From the NCBI RefSeq assembly GCF_902150025.1, contig NZ_CABFVS010000011.1, forward strand, positions 62,001 to 126,000: a stretch of 64,000 bases of DNA, in the 5' to 3' direction. The stretch's first letter is position 1; each line of letters begins with the position of its first letter. Source of the stretch: Bartonella massiliensis (lineage in GTDB: Bacteria > Pseudomonadota > Alphaproteobacteria > Rhizobiales > Rhizobiaceae). This document shows positions 19,441-30,491 of the stretch, piece after piece. The notes beneath the pieces were generated by a model. The model did no database searches, was not told the DNA's origin, and worked only from the letters and a program-made list of their open reading frames with translations. A program made the position numbers and the translations under genes.

Positions 19441-20281
19441 CGTTGTTCACCCTCCTTCATAAGATTCATACTTTGAATGTCTTTTTTTTGTTTTAGCAGA
19501 GTTTTTATTTAAAATAAAAGAAAGAATTATAAAAATAAAATTGATTTTGATCTAAGAATAGAAATCATACAGTTATTGGATTTTAAAGGAAGAAAGTAAG
19601 CTTTATAACACCAAAAAGTTTCTCAATATTTCTGTTTTCATTTCCAATTATATTTGTCAACGATATAAAATCTATGGTGCATCACTATTTTACTTAATAA
19701 AAATATAAGACAGCACAATCATACACTTGATCAACGCTTAGTTATTATGGCATCTTTTGACACTTTTAAAATGTTTATACAAAGGTATTTTTATATATTT
19801 GCAAATTTCAGAATTATACGGTTGAGAAAAAAGCTCTTTCGGTGAGTTTAAAGCACAACCTTCAAATAGCAATGAACAATGAGGCTATTAGAGAATTTTT
19901 TTTGAAAGAAGATCGATAGATAGTACCTTTATGAATATGAACATTAAGAAAAGCACCGTTTAACACGATAAACGAGTCTAAAAAAATGGTTCATAAGATA
20001 TGGCGGCTGTTTAGTCTCAGGAAATTTTAAAATATTTATGATATCAATTATACACCTTCAAGCGATATTTTAAAAAATGTTTTACGTGAATATTCCTTAA
20101 TTAATGATGAGAGATCAAAAACGTGTTTGCAATGACTCTTTTTATTTTTATAGATAGATATGGTTGTTGAAAATTACGAGAAAAATATATTATAAGCTTA
20201 AGTCTTTCATAAACGTGGTCATTAGAGTACCTATTTTAAAAGAATTTTTTTTATTTTAGAGATGTTTCTCTCATTGTTCTC

Positions 20282-20310
20282 TTGTAGCAATAAAAGTCTG
20301 TTCTTATATA
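20282..20310 (+). promoter_or_regulatory. candidate dnaK promoter
   Basis: TTGTAG (20282-20287) and TATATA (20305-20310) with a 17-base spacer, 149 bases before the dnaK start. No clear heat-shock sigma-32 consensus and no CIRCE are visible. The call rests on pattern only. Confidence 0.35.
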
Positions 20311-20314
20311 CGAG

Positions 20315-20331
20315 GCAACAAGGCTTGTTGC
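20315..20331. promoter_or_regulatory. 17-base perfect palindrome in the dnaK leader
   Basis: GCAACAAG-G-CTTGTTGC starts five bases after the candidate -10 box. It could be a DNA operator at the transcription start or, less likely given the one-base loop, part of an RNA structure. Confidence 0.45.
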
Positions 20332-20458
20332 GACTTGTGGTTTATGATTATTTTTTTATGTTGCTTGAAGCAAGATACGGGCTTTAAGTGTTATGAGGAG
20401 CTATCTTAAAAAGATGCTTTATGAAGGTTGAGGTAGCTTGCTGAATGGAGATTATAAT

Positions 20459-22351
20459 ATGGCAAAAGTAATTGGTATTGATTTGGGGACAACGAACTCT
20501 TGTATAGCTGTTATGGATGGCAAAAACGCAAAGGTTATCGAAAATTCAGAAGGAGCGCGGACAACACCTTCCGTTGTTGCCTTTACAGATGGGGGAGAGC
20601 GGCTTGTTGGACAGCCTGCTAAACGTCAGGCAGTAACAAATCCTGAAGGAACAGTTTTTGCAGTTAAACGCTTGATAGGGCGCCGTTTTGATGACCCTAT
20701 GGTTGAAAAAGATAAAGCACTTGTGCCTTATAAAATTGTTAAAGGTGACAATGGCGATGCATGGGTCGAAGAAGCGGGTAAGAAATATTCTCCATCACAA
20801 ATTTCAGCGATGATTTTGCAAAAAATGAAGGAAACAGCTGAATCTTATCTTGGTGAAAAAGTTGAGCAAGCCGTTATTACGGTTCCTGCTTATTTTAATG
20901 ATGCGCAACGTCAAGCGACTAAAGATGCGGGTAAAATTGCTGGTCTTGAAGTTTTACGGATTATTAATGAGCCGACAGCGGCTGCTTTAGCGTATGGTTT
21001 GGATAAAAAAGACGGAAAAACAATTGCTGTTTACGACCTTGGTGGTGGTACATTTGATATTTCAGTTCTTGAAATTGGAGATGGCGTTTTTGAAGTTAAA
21101 TCAACCAATGGAGATACATTCTTAGGGGGTGAAGACTTTGACATGCGCTTGGTTGGATATTTTACCGATGAATTCAAAAAAGAGCAAGGAATTGATCTGA
21201 GGAATGATAAACTCGCTTTACAGCGCTTAAAAGAAGCGGCAGAAAAAGCAAAGATTGAGCTTTCTTCATCACAGCAAACAGAAATCAATTTACCATTTAT
21301 CACGGCTGATCAATCAGGTCCCAAGCACTTAACAATGAAATTGACTCGGGCAAAATTTGAATCTCTCGTTGATGATTTAGTGCAACGTACCATCGAGCCT
21401 TGTAAAGCTGCGTTGAAAGATGCTGGATTAAAGGCTGGTGAGATTGACGAAGTTGTTTTAGTGGGTGGTATGACACGGATGCCCAAGATTCAGCAAGTTG
21501 TGCAGAGCTTCTTTGGCAAGGATCCACACAAAGGCGTTAATCCTGATGAAGTAGTTGCAATGGGTGCTGCCATTCAAGGTGGTGTCTTACAAGGTGATGT
21601 CAAAGACGTGTTGCTGTTAGATGTAACACCTTTATCCTTAGGAATTGAAACGTTGGGAGGTGTTTTCACACGTCTCATTGAGCGCAATACCACTATCCCA
21701 ACGAAAAAATCGCAAGTTTTTTCAACAGCTGATGATAACCAGAGTGCTGTAACGATCCGTGTTTTCCAAGGTGAGCGGGAAATGGCGAGCGATAATAAGT
21801 TATTGGCTCAATTTGATCTTGTTGGGATTCCCCCAGCACCGCGTGGGATACCTCAAATTGAAGTTACTTTTGATATTGATGCGAACGGTATTGTTAATGT
21901 TTCCGCTAAAGATAAGGGGACGGGTAAAGAGCATCAAATTCGTATTCAGGCATCAGGTGGTTTAAGTGATGCTGACATTGAAAAAATGGTACAGGATGCA
22001 GAAGAGCATGCCGCTGAAGATAAAAAACGCCGTGAAGGTGTTGAAGCTAGAAATCAAGCGGAAGCTCTTATTCATTCAACTGAAAAGTCACTCAATGAAT
22101 ATGGCGATAAGGTATCAGCTGAAGAAAAGGGGCAGATTGAAACAGCAATATCTGATTTGAAATCTGCGCTTGAAGGCAGTGATACGGAAGAAGTAACGAC
22201 AAAAATGCAAAAATTAGCTGAAGTCAGTATGAAGCTTGGACAGGCAATGTATGAAGCTTCACAAGCAGCAAGCGCTGAAACTGAAACAGAGACAAAGAAT
22301 GATGATGTTGTCGATGCTGATTTTGAAGAAGTTAATGATAAGAAGAAATAG
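20459..22351 (+). CDS. dnaK: chaperone protein DnaK (Hsp70)
   Basis: DnaK binds exposed hydrophobic peptides under control of its ATPase, with DnaJ and GrpE. The 630-residue protein has the nucleotide-binding motifs [16 protein letters not shown] (near residue 7), then [20 protein letters not shown], then [11 protein letters not shown], the linker [16 protein letters not shown], and an acidic tail ending EEVNDKKK. The frame opens at a TTG at 20438, but the ATG at 20459 has GGAG upstream and gives the standard [10 protein letters not shown] start. dnaJ follows after 155 bases and a terminator-like hairpin. Confidence 0.98.
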   Translation: MAKVIGIDLGTTNSCIAVMDGKNAKVIENSEGARTTPSVVAFTDGGERLVGQPAKRQAVTNPEGTVFAVKRLIGRRFDDPMVEKDKALVPYKIVKGDNGDAWVEEAGKKYSPSQISAMILQKMKETAESYLGEKVEQAVITVPAYFNDAQRQATKDAGKIAGLEVLRIINEPTAAALAYGLDKKDGKTIAVYDLGGGTFDISVLEIGDGVFEVKSTNGDTFLGGEDFDMRLVGYFTDEFKKEQGIDLRNDKLALQRLKEAAEKAKIELSSSQQTEINLPFITADQSGPKHLTMKLTRAKFESLVDDLVQRTIEPCKAALKDAGLKAGEIDEVVLVGGMTRMPKIQQVVQSFFGKDPHKGVNPDEVVAMGAAIQGGVLQGDVKDVLLLDVTPLSLGIETLGGVFTRLIERNTTIPTKKSQVFSTADDNQSAVTIRVFQGEREMASDNKLLAQFDLVGIPPAPRGIPQIEVTFDIDANGIVNVSAKDKGTGKEHQIRIQASGGLSDADIEKMVQDAEEHAAEDKKRREGVEARNQAEALIHSTEKSLNEYGDKVSAEEKGQIETAISDLKSALEGSDTEEVTTKMQKLAEVSMKLGQAMYEASQAASAETETETKNDDVVDADFEEVNDKKK

Positions 22352-22381
22352 TATCAGCGTATGTATTGATTAATTGATAAA

Positions 22382-22412
22382 CCCAGTCTTTGAAATATAA
22401 GGCTGGGCTTTA
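22382..22412 (+). terminator. hairpin between dnaK and dnaJ
   Basis: CCCAGTCTT (22382-22390) pairs with AAGGCTGGG (22399-22407), nine pairs with one G-T and an 8-base loop, followed by CTTTATT. It probably ends part of the dnaK transcripts, leaving less read-through into dnaJ. Confidence 0.65.
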
Positions 22413-22506
22413 TTATTTGAGAAAAGTTGCAACTTTGTTGCTAAAACTATAAATTAAAAGCAATGTGATCCATAAAGATGGATGACAGAAAAATTATCAG
22501 GAATAC

Positions 22507-23652
22507 ATGATGAAGGTTGACTATTATGAAATTCTTGGCGTAACTCGTGAATGTGATGATAAAAAATTAAAGTCTGCTTTTCGTAAGTTGGCAATGCAAT
22601 ATCATCCTGATCGCAACGCCGGGGATAAAGAGGCAGAGCGAAAATTCAAAGAAATTGGTGAAGCCTATGAAGTTCTTAAAGATCCTCAAAAGCGTGCTGC
22701 TTATGACCGGTTTGGTCATGCGGCCTTTGAAAATAGCGGTGGTCAAGGGGGATCCAATCCCTTTAGTGGTTTTGCCGCTGGTGGTGGATTTGCTGATATT
22801 TTTGAAGACTTTTTTGGTGATATTATGGGAGGTACGCACCGTAAGCGTGGTGATGGTCGCGAACGTGGTGCAGATCTGAGTTATAATATGGAAATAACCT
22901 TAGAAGAGGCATTTTCAGGAAAAGCTGCAGAAATTAATATTCCCAGTTCTGTCACGTGCGATGTTTGTGAAGGTTCTGGAGCGAGAAAAGGCTCTAGTCC
23001 AAAAGTTTGTGGAACATGTCATGGATCTGGTCGTGTGCGTGCTGCACAAGGTTTCTTTTCTATTGAGCGAACATGTCCTTCGTGTCATGGACGTGGGGAA
23101 ACGATTACGGATCCATGCCCCAAATGTCAGGGGACACGACGCATAGAGAAAAAACGTTCATTGAGCGTAAATATTCCTGCTGGGATTGAAGATGGAACGC
23201 GTATTCGTCTTTCTGGTGAGGGGGATGCTGGTGTTCGTGGTGGTCCCAGTGGTGATCTTTATATTTTTCTTTCTGTTAAACCGCATGAATTTTTTCAGCG
23301 AGAAGGAGCAGATCTGCACTGTCGCGTTCCTATTTCAATGGTAACAGCGGCTTTAGGAGGAGAATTTGAAGTTTCCGACCTTGATGGTGTTAAAGCACGT
23401 GTTAAGATCCCAGAAGGGACACAAAATGGACGTCAATTCCGCCTTAAGGGCAAAGGTATGCCCATGTTGCGTCGCCAGCAAGCAAGAGGTGACCTTTACA
23501 TTCATATCACAATTGAGACACCGCAGAAACTTACGCAAGAGCAACGTGAACTGTTGCAAAAATTTGAAAAGCTCTCAAATCATGAGAATTCACCGCAGTC
23601 CCATGGTTTTTTTTCTCGTATGAAAGAATTTTTTGAAAATATTTCTAGTTAA
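22507..23652 (+). CDS. dnaJ: chaperone protein DnaJ (Hsp40)
   Basis: DnaJ delivers substrates to DnaK and stimulates its ATPase. The 381-residue protein has the J domain with the HPD motif ([20 protein letters not shown], residues about 32-51), a Gly/Phe-rich region (about 75-115), four zinc-finger repeats ([32 protein letters not shown]) and the C-terminal substrate-binding domain. Two adjacent ATGs exist (22507 and 22510). AGGAAT precedes them, and either may be used. Confidence 0.97.
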   Translation: MMKVDYYEILGVTRECDDKKLKSAFRKLAMQYHPDRNAGDKEAERKFKEIGEAYEVLKDPQKRAAYDRFGHAAFENSGGQGGSNPFSGFAAGGGFADIFEDFFGDIMGGTHRKRGDGRERGADLSYNMEITLEEAFSGKAAEINIPSSVTCDVCEGSGARKGSSPKVCGTCHGSGRVRAAQGFFSIERTCPSCHGRGETITDPCPKCQGTRRIEKKRSLSVNIPAGIEDGTRIRLSGEGDAGVRGGPSGDLYIFLSVKPHEFFQREGADLHCRVPISMVTAALGGEFEVSDLDGVKARVKIPEGTQNGRQFRLKGKGMPMLRRQQARGDLYIHITIETPQKLTQEQRELLQKFEKLSNHENSPQSHGFFSRMKEFFENISS

Positions 23653-23832
23653 AATATGTGAGTTGTTCTCAGAACAAACTATAAAGCGCATTTGGAAGAT
23701 TATTTTTATTAAACTTTCCGTTGTCTCATCATCTTTGAAAAGCATTCTTTTGGCTTGAAACGAAAAGAGAGAAACGATTAATTTAGGGTAAGTTTTTGCC
23801 GCTGATAGTTTTTTACATTTTACGAGTTTTAT

Positions 23833-23882
23833 GGATAAGTCTTATTTTTGAGTGTCCATGACATTTGAAAAAGGACTTATTC
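23833..23882 (+). ncRNA. possible structured RNA or 3' leader downstream of dnaJ
   Basis: GGATAAGTC (23833-23841) pairs with GACTTATTC (23874-23882), nine pairs with one G-T around a 32-base loop. Together with the terminator 66 bases further on it could be the end of a small RNA or the dnaJ 3' untranslated region. No promoter was identified. Confidence 0.25.
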
Positions 23883-23947
23883 ATATAAGAATGCAATTGA
23901 GTGATTAATAATATTTCTAATGTTATAACGACTGCCTTATGCATGCA

Positions 23948-23973
23948 GAGTTTTTTACTCAAAACTCTTTTTT
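23948..23973 (+). terminator. orphan rho-independent terminator
   Basis: GAGTTTT (23948-23954) pairs with AAAACTC (23961-23967) and is followed by six T (23968-23973). It lies 296 bases past dnaJ, with no gene between. Confidence 0.65.
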
Positions 23974-25386
23974 AAAAGCCTTATAAAAACTGTAAAAAAG
24001 GCAGCTTCTTACCAAGCAACGCAGCTGTTGGAAATCTATTTTTTCAAATAATATAACCTCTTATGATCAATTTTATAGCTGATATTTTGTATAGTTTGAA
24101 TCACTGCTTTCCTTAAAATACGAGGTATTTTACTGGAATCCTCTTTACATTCTTCATCTTCGTTCTTGATGGTTATCATTGCTTTTTAGATTGCAGATTT
24201 AGTTTTATGTTTTTGATGTCATAAAATATTTTATCTAGATAAAAAACAACATAATCAAAGATTTATTCTCTTTCAAAGAAATTATGAAATGAGATAATGC
24301 GTGTTGAACGCTAAAGAAAACAAGAATAAAATATATTTTGAGGTACTTGATACCTCTCTCTCGGGAGAAACAGATTTCGTGTAATGCACCTCGTTGAATT
24401 TATCAGCACAATAAAAATTTGCTGAGAAGATAGGGGGAATTATCTTTTAAAAGAAAAAATAAATATAATAAAAAATAGCATGATATGCTGAAAAAAATAG
24501 TACACTATATCGTTGACATTGATTAGTGATATGGAAAGAAAGCAGATGAAGTGAGGCTTTTACATAAAATAATATAATTAAAATACATATTAAAAATATT
24601 GCAAATTCTAAAAGGCACTCAACAAGTTAAGCATGTATTGCTGTGCAGAAAAAACTTCAAGAGTTCGATCATAGAAATGAGAAATGGTATAAAATCTTAC
24701 GAAGATGTGAATCGAAATAATTCGCAATAAATTTACAAAATATTATAATATTCTATAACAAGATGTTATAGAGGCGTTTTGTCTCTTGTATGGATTAATG
24801 TTGTCGGATTAAGACAGTAATTAATGAAATATAAGGAGCAGATTTTACTTGTATCGTAAAGTTTTAGTAAAATGCTTTAGAATCTTTTTAAGGATAAGCT
24901 TGTATCGATAAGCTAGAGAAACTTTTTTCATTCGAATTTCCGCATAATTTTAATGATTATGAGGACAGTTAACATAATCATTGTATAACTTTATGGATCT
25001 TGTCTAGAAGATTGCTCTGATAAGGTTACAGTGCTAAGTTTTTCTCCTTTTTATTGTGGTGATATGTTATTTATTTTTATCTTACAAAAACAATGTTTGT
25101 ATATATTCTTATTCATTGTTAAGTATCTTTGAGGTTAAATTAATAAGTTGAATTTACAGCTTAGTTTTAAAGTTTTGCTGTTCAATTTTATATATAAGAT
25201 CATAAAATAAGAGCATTTTTTGTGCCTATTTTTTTAATTTTTCTCTGTTAATTCTTTTTCATAATTTAAAAGAAAATTGACGATCTTCAGGGGGGTGGAT
25301 AGAGTAAAGCTTTGTTTTATTGTTTTCACTTTTCCTAAATTTTACTAAGAGATAGTAAAGTAAAAAGTGATGAGGAGACTCTGTTA

Positions 25387-26292
25387 ATGGATGATACTAA
25401 AAACGATGCTGTAGATGTTTTAGAAAAACAAGCAGCATTTTTATCGTCTGCTTTACCTTATATGCAAAAATATGAAAATGAAACGGTCGTGGTAAAATAT
25501 GGCGGTCATGCTATGGGTGATCTTGCTTTGGGGCGAGCCTTTGCACGTGATATTGCTCTATTAAAGCAATCGGGGATTAATCCTGTTGTTGTTCATGGTG
25601 GTGGGCCGCAAATTGCTGAAATTTTAATGAAAATGGGGATTGAATCACGATTTGAAAACGGTTTACGGGTAACCGATGAGCGGATCGTTGAAGTGGTTGA
25701 AATGGTTTTAGCAGGTTCCATCAATAAAGAAATTGTTGCTCTCATCAATGCTGAAGGTGAATGGGCAATCGGATTGTGTGGCAAAGATGGCAATATGGTT
25801 TTTGCTGAAAAGGCTTATAGAACTGTCATGGATCCTGATTCGCATATTGAACGTGTTTTAGATTTAGGATTTGTTGGTGAACCAGTTGAAGTTGATCGTA
25901 CATTGTTGGATCTTTTAGCCAGTTCTGAAATGATACCAGTTCTTGCTCCTGTGGCTCCAGGACGCGATGGTAAAACCTATAATATTAATGCTGATATTTT
26001 TGCTGGAGCTATTGCTGGTGCATTAGAGGCCAAACGTCTTTTATTTCTCACGGATGTTCCTGGCGTTTTGGACAAACAGGGTAAACTTTTAAAAGAATTA
26101 ACAGTTTCTGAAGCTGAGAAACTTATCAAAAATGGAACAATTTCAGGAGGCATGATTCCAAAAGTCGAGACTTGTGTAAAAGCTCTCCAAAATGGTGTGA
26201 AAGGTGTTGTTATTTTAAATGGAAAAACGCCTCATTCTGTTTTACTAGAATTATTTACTGAGCAGGGAGTTGGAACGCTTATTGTTTCATAA
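25387..26292 (+). CDS. argB: acetylglutamate kinase
   Basis: ArgB phosphorylates N-acetylglutamate, the second step of arginine synthesis. The 301-residue protein shows the amino-acid kinase fold: [10 protein letters not shown] (near residue 36), [20 protein letters not shown] (substrate binding), [31 protein letters not shown] and the C-terminal [14 protein letters not shown]. The length and motifs are complete. The ATG at 25387 follows GAGGAGACTCTGTTA. No other arg gene is in the window, so whether the pathway is complete in this organism cannot be told here. An EamA-type transporter follows after 32 bases and is probably co-transcribed. Confidence 0.95.
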   Translation: MDDTKNDAVDVLEKQAAFLSSALPYMQKYENETVVVKYGGHAMGDLALGRAFARDIALLKQSGINPVVVHGGGPQIAEILMKMGIESRFENGLRVTDERIVEVVEMVLAGSINKEIVALINAEGEWAIGLCGKDGNMVFAEKAYRTVMDPDSHIERVLDLGFVGEPVEVDRTLLDLLASSEMIPVLAPVAPGRDGKTYNINADIFAGAIAGALEAKRLLFLTDVPGVLDKQGKLLKELTVSEAEKLIKNGTISGGMIPKVETCVKALQNGVKGVVILNGKTPHSVLLELFTEQGVGTLIVS

Positions 26293-26324
26293 ATTGTGCG
26301 GAAAATTGGAGGAGAAGGTCTTTC

Positions 26325-27239
26325 ATGACAAATATAAAACAGTTTAAATATCCTTTATTAAGCAAGCCAGAATTGGCCATATTTGCTGCGACAATATTAT
26401 GGGGCATTACATTTTTAGTCATCCACATTGCGGTACGCTATAGCGGTCCTCTATTTTTTGTTGGATTTCGTTTTATTGTCGCATCCCTTATATGTGGGGC
26501 AATTTTTTGGCGCTCTATAAAAGGTATAACTGTTTATGAAGTTTTTGCTGGGATGGCGATTGGTTTAGCCATGTTTTTTGGTTATGCTCTTCAAGCGGCC
26601 GGTCTTCAAACAATTATTAGTAGTCAATCAGCTTTTATTACAGCACTTTATGTTCCGATGGTTCCAATCTTGCAATGGATTGTTTTTAAAAAACCTCCCC
26701 GTTTTGCTTGTTGGGTTGGTATTGTTTTTTCTTTTATTGGGCTTGTACTTGTTTCAGGCCAAAAGCCGGGAAGTTTTGATTTTTCAAAAGGGGAAATTTT
26801 GACTTTATTAGGTGCTTTAGCGATTGCTGGAGAAGTCATACTCATCGGCATTTTTGCCAACAAGGTTGATAGTCGGCGTGTAACGATTATTCAGTTATTT
26901 TTTAGTGGTTTTTTTTCATTTGCTTGCATGCCTTTGATGGATGAAAGTATTCCTGAATTTTCTTGGATATGGTTTAGTATTGGTATCGGATTGGCATTAA
27001 TGAGTGCTATCATTCAATTGGCTATGAACTGGGCACAAAAGTCTATTTCTCCTACGCGTGCAACACTCATTTATGCAGGTGAACCGGTATGGGCTGGTAT
27101 CGTTGGGCGTTTGGCTGGAGAGCGTTTATCTCCCCTAGCTTTATTGGGTGGTTTACTTATTCTGATTGGGATCATTGTGGCAGAGTTACAACCTTCACAA
27201 TGGCGTAAAAAAAATAAAGCAATTGAAAAAATTGATTAG
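26325..27239 (+). CDS. EamA/DMT-family membrane transporter
   Basis: A 304-residue inner-membrane protein with about ten hydrophobic helices in two EamA repeats (first about residues 15-145, second about 160-292). Typical family marks are TILWGITFLVIHIAVRYSGP in helix 1 and PTRATLIYAGEPVWAGIVGR near helix 9. Members export amino acids or other metabolites, or carry S-adenosylmethionine; the substrate is not predictable here. ATG at 26325 follows GGAGGAGAAGG, a strong ribosome binding site, 32 bases after argB. A long terminator follows at 27282. Confidence 0.88.
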   Translation: MTNIKQFKYPLLSKPELAIFAATILWGITFLVIHIAVRYSGPLFFVGFRFIVASLICGAIFWRSIKGITVYEVFAGMAIGLAMFFGYALQAAGLQTIISSQSAFITALYVPMVPILQWIVFKKPPRFACWVGIVFSFIGLVLVSGQKPGSFDFSKGEILTLLGALAIAGEVILIGIFANKVDSRRVTIIQLFFSGFFSFACMPLMDESIPEFSWIWFSIGIGLALMSAIIQLAMNWAQKSISPTRATLIYAGEPVWAGIVGRLAGERLSPLALLGGLLILIGIIVAELQPSQWRKKNKAIEKID

Positions 27240-27281
27240 TTATACCTCTTTTCTATTATCATTTTATTGTATGAAATTTTT

Positions 27282-27356
27282 GCTTATAGAACTTTCATTT
27301 TTGAGTCTTTTTTAAAATACGGAGATGATTACAAAGTTCTATAAGCTGTTTTTTCT
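27282..27356 (+). terminator. terminator after the argB-EamA unit
   Basis: An 11-base perfect inverted repeat, GCTTATAGAAC (27282-27292) with GTTCTATAAGC (27336-27346), encloses a 43-base loop and is followed by TGTTTTTTCTTTT. The loop is long for a simple terminator. Confidence 0.6.
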
Positions 27357-27569
27357 TTTGGTATCCCAAATGGGAGCAAAAATATTTATTTGTTTGCCTA
27401 ATCTCTAAAATGGGAAGTTAACCTTCATTGAGCCAAAGCATGAAGAGGTAAAGACAAAAAAACAGCTCTCATCTTTACTATTATTTTTAAGTTTATCTTT
27501 ACAACGTTCAAAAATATCCACTGTAATATTTTTGAATAATGAAACTTACACACTATTGGATGCTACTCT

Positions 27570-27850
27570 GTTTATTCTTTAATGGGATTATGCTTTTTAC
27601 GTAAACGTTTCAAAACAACCTCTTATAATGCTATGTATTGCTGCGCTTTTTTATAAAAGACACATTTCTCAATCTGTGTCATATTCATTGACGATCTCCA
27701 CAAATTATATCGAATTATATAATGTAAAAGTTTTTGTGAAGTATATAAAATCACAGAGCATCTTAAATAAAAGGTAGCATCATTTTCTTTATCAGTTTCC
27801 AACATTACAAAAGCCTTTGGCACTTGAAAGAGAGTGAGGAATTTTTATTC
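27570..27850 (-). pseudogene. integrase relic (minus, strongly decayed)
   Basis: The minus strand keeps the order of blocks seen in better copies: the complement of TTCTTTAATGGGAT near 27575 (the DPIKER region) and the complement of CCTTTGGCACTTGAAAG near 27808 (just after MAFHEPS). Everything between is broken by indels. It faces away from the plus-strand relic at 28245. Confidence 0.5.
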
Positions 27851-28244
27851 ATTTCTTAAATGATTTTATCTGCCCATCAGCTTTGCTTGTTCATGGAGAA
27901 GTAAAAAATTTGATTGATTATAGGAAGGTTTAAAATGAAAGAAGCTCATGATATTCAGAGTTTTTCATTTAAATTACAAAACAATAAATACTTGTTATAA
28001 ATTAATGTATTATCCAATGAATTGAAGAGGGGCAATGTTTTTTATCTTTAATGGAAGAGAAAGGGATTGTATAAAAAGTAAAACCATGACTCCATAGAGC
28101 TTATTTCTAAAGTTTTAAAGGTTGAGAAGAAAACGATCCTTTCCGACAGGCGTTTGTTTTACTATAAGATTGTTAAAAAAATATTTCTTGCAAATTTTAT
28201 CGAAATTTTAAGCGATATATACGTTCACCCTATATTCATGCAAC
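27851..28244. other. gap between two integrase relics
   Basis: AT-rich sequence with no gene, repeat or RNA that I can recognise. Confidence 0.5.
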
Positions 28245-28510
28245 ATATTAATTTATAATGATAATATAGTATTATTTACATTGAATTAGAACTCTGAATA
28301 CCATAAGATGCTCTTAATTAAAAATCTCTCTCATGTTCAATCAATCCAAATCACTTTCTTACACGTCATCATGTGAGATGGGCCATGTGAGCAAAAACTG
28401 TATAAAGAAGGCATGCCTCCTATAAATTCTTTCAAGTTTCAAGGATCATCGCAACTTTGGGGGCAAGCTCAAATGTTTGATGGTGCGGGTATGAGTCATC
28501 AAACAAAATA
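28245..28510 (+). pseudogene. integrase leader relic (plus)
   Basis: The shared leader is recognisable at 28245-28410 (the CCGAATA-like CTGAATACCATAAGATG block, then CAATCAATCCAAATCACT, then CTTACACGTCATCA). The coding part after it has almost vanished; a few blocks near 28440-28490 (TTTGATGGTGCGGGTATG) match VCDGAGL of the integrase. Confidence 0.5.
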
Positions 28511-28685
28511 TTAAAAGATCATTTTAGTTCTCTTTGGTATTTAATTTAGTAAACAAAAGCCTTATTTTTAGGCTATAAGAAGTTTTATTTTGAGAAGCTT
28601 TTTTGGTTGATATTCTTTTGAAAGGTTCTCGAGAGGACATAATTGGTCTTTGCGTTTTGTATTATTCTTTGCTAAATCGCCTTAT
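28511..28685 (+). promoter_or_regulatory. region upstream of lepA
   Basis: Probable promoter and leader region of lepA. GAGAGGACA near 28630 would be a ribosome binding site for an upstream in-frame TTG at 28650, not for the ATG I prefer at 28686. Confidence 0.3.
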
Positions 28686-30491
28686 ATGACAATAGATCGT
28701 AATTATATTCGTAATTTTTCCATCGTGGCGCATATTGATCACGGCAAATCCACTTTAGCTGATCGTTTGATTCAAATGACAGGAGGGCTTGATACACGTG
28801 AGATGAAGGAACAAGTGCTTGATTCCATGGATATTGAGCGTGAACGTGGGATTACTATTAAAGCACAAACGGTGCGTTTACACTATAAAGCAAAGGATGG
28901 AGAAACCTATATTTTAAATCTTATGGATACACCTGGTCATGTGGATTTTGCTTATGAGGTTTCGCGTTCATTGGCAGCTTGTGAAGGTTCTCTATTGGTG
29001 GTGGATGCAAGCCAAGGTGTAGAGGCACAGACATTGGCAAATGTTTATCAAGCCATTGATAATTCTCATGAATTAGTTGTTGTTCTCAATAAAGTAGATC
29101 TTCCAGCAGCAGAACCTGAGCGTGTAAAAGAGCAAATTGAAGATGTGATAGGCATTGATACATCTGAGGCCGTGGAAATATCAGCAAAAACAGGTTTGGG
29201 TGTTCCTGATGTTTTGGAGGCAATTGTAACACAATTACCACCTCCGCGTACAGGCGATATTGCAAATCCCTTAAAGGCAATGTTGGTTGATAGCTGGTAT
29301 GATGCCTATCTTGGCGTCATTGTTTTGGTACGGGTGATTGATGGTGTATTAAAAAAAGGTCAAATCATTCGTATGATGGGTACAGGGGCAAAATATCCCG
29401 TTGAGCGTGTTGGGGTGTTTACACCTAAAATGGTACAAGTTGATGCATTAGGACCAGGCGAAATTGGTTTTATCACTGCTTCTATCAAAGAGGTTGCCGA
29501 TACACGTGTTGGGGATACGATTACGGAAGAGCGTCGTCCTTGTAAAAATGCTTTGCCTGGTTTTAAGCCTGCGCAACCGGTTGTCTTTTGTGGACTTTTC
29601 CCAATTGATGCTGCTGATTTTGATGATTTGCGTGCAGCCATGGGCAAATTACGCTTAAATGATGCGAGTTTTTCTTTTGAAATGGAAACATCAGCGGCTT
29701 TGGGGTTTGGTTTTCGGTGTGGCTTTTTAGGGCTTCTGCATCTTGAAATTATTCAAGAGCGGTTAGAGCGTGAGTTTAATTTGGATTTAATCGCGACAGC
29801 ACCTTCGGTTGTTTATCGCATGAATATGAATGATGGCTCTGTTAAAGAGTTGCACAATCCAGCAGATATGCCTGATGTGGTTAAAATTTCTTCTATAGAA
29901 GAACCGTGGATCCAAGCGACAATCATGACTCCTGATAATTATCTTGGGTCAATTTTAGAGCTGTGCCAAGAGCGGCGTGGGATACAGGTTGGTCTATCTT
30001 ATGTTGGAACACGTGCTATGGTGACGTATGATTTACCACTCAATGAAGTTGTTTTTGATTTTTATGATCGCTTAAAATCGATCTCAAAGGGGTATGCTTC
30101 TTTTGATTATCAGATGAAAGATTATGCAGAGGGGGATTTAGTTAAAATGTCTATTTTGGTGAATGGAGAGCCTATTGACGCATTGTCAATGCTTGTGCAC
30201 CGCACGATTGCGGAAAAGCGTGGGCGTTCAATGTGCGAAAAATTAAAAGATCTTATTCCTCAGCATATGTTTCAGATTCCAATTCAAGCAGCTATTGGTG
30301 GTAAAGTTATCGCGCGTGAAACAATTCGTGCTTTGCGTAAAGATGTAACAGCAAAATGTTACGGGGGTGATGTAACACGTAAGCGCAAACTTTTGGAAAA
30401 GCAAAAAGAAGGCAAAAAGCGAATGCGCCAATTTGGAAAGGTAGAAATTCCTCAGTCAGCGTTTATTCAAGCGCTCAAAATGAATAAGTGA
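28686..30491 (+). CDS. lepA: elongation factor 4 (LepA/EF4)
   Basis: EF4 is a translational GTPase that binds stalled or mistranslocated ribosomes. The 601-residue protein has G1 [10 protein letters not shown]2 ERGIT, G3 DTPGH and G4 NKVD, followed by EF-G-like domains and the LepA-specific C-terminus ([20 protein letters not shown], then [19 protein letters not shown]). The frame is open to a TTG at 28650; I place the start at ATG 28686 because [20 protein letters not shown] matches the family N-terminus. There is no strong ribosome binding site next to it. It stands alone, with relic-rich gaps on both sides. Confidence 0.96.
   Translation: MTIDRNYIRNFSIVAHIDHGKSTLADRLIQMTGGLDTREMKEQVLDSMDIERERGITIKAQTVRLHYKAKDGETYILNLMDTPGHVDFAYEVSRSLAACEGSLLVVDASQGVEAQTLANVYQAIDNSHELVVVLNKVDLPAAEPERVKEQIEDVIGIDTSEAVEISAKTGLGVPDVLEAIVTQLPPPRTGDIANPLKAMLVDSWYDAYLGVIVLVRVIDGVLKKGQIIRMMGTGAKYPVERVGVFTPKMVQVDALGPGEIGFITASIKEVADTRVGDTITEERRPCKNALPGFKPAQPVVFCGLFPIDAADFDDLRAAMGKLRLNDASFSFEMETSAALGFGFRCGFLGLLHLEIIQERLEREFNLDLIATAPSVVYRMNMNDGSVKELHNPADMPDVVKISSIEEPWIQATIMTPDNYLGSILELCQERRGIQVGLSYVGTRAMVTYDLPLNEVVFDFYDRLKSISKGYASFDYQMKDYAEGDLVKMSILVNGEPIDALSMLVHRTIAEKRGRSMCEKLKDLIPQHMFQIPIQAAIGGKVIARETIRALRKDVTAKCYGGDVTRKRKLLEKQKEGKKRMRQFGKVEIPQSAFIQALKMNK

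Larger units (their letters stand above)
19441..20458. other. gap upstream of dnaK
   Basis: No gene for 1 kb. The right end holds a candidate dnaK promoter and a perfect palindrome, listed separately. I see nothing recognisable at 19500-20270. Confidence 0.5.
23653..25386. other. 1.7-kb gap between dnaJ and argB
   Basis: No coding frame looks real. An inverted repeat (23833-23841 with 23874-23882) and a terminator at 23948-23973 lie close to dnaJ. In relatives I would expect yidC-engB just before argB; here I see no trace of them. The region 24000-25380 is very AT-rich and shows no match to the integrase relics. Confidence 0.5.
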
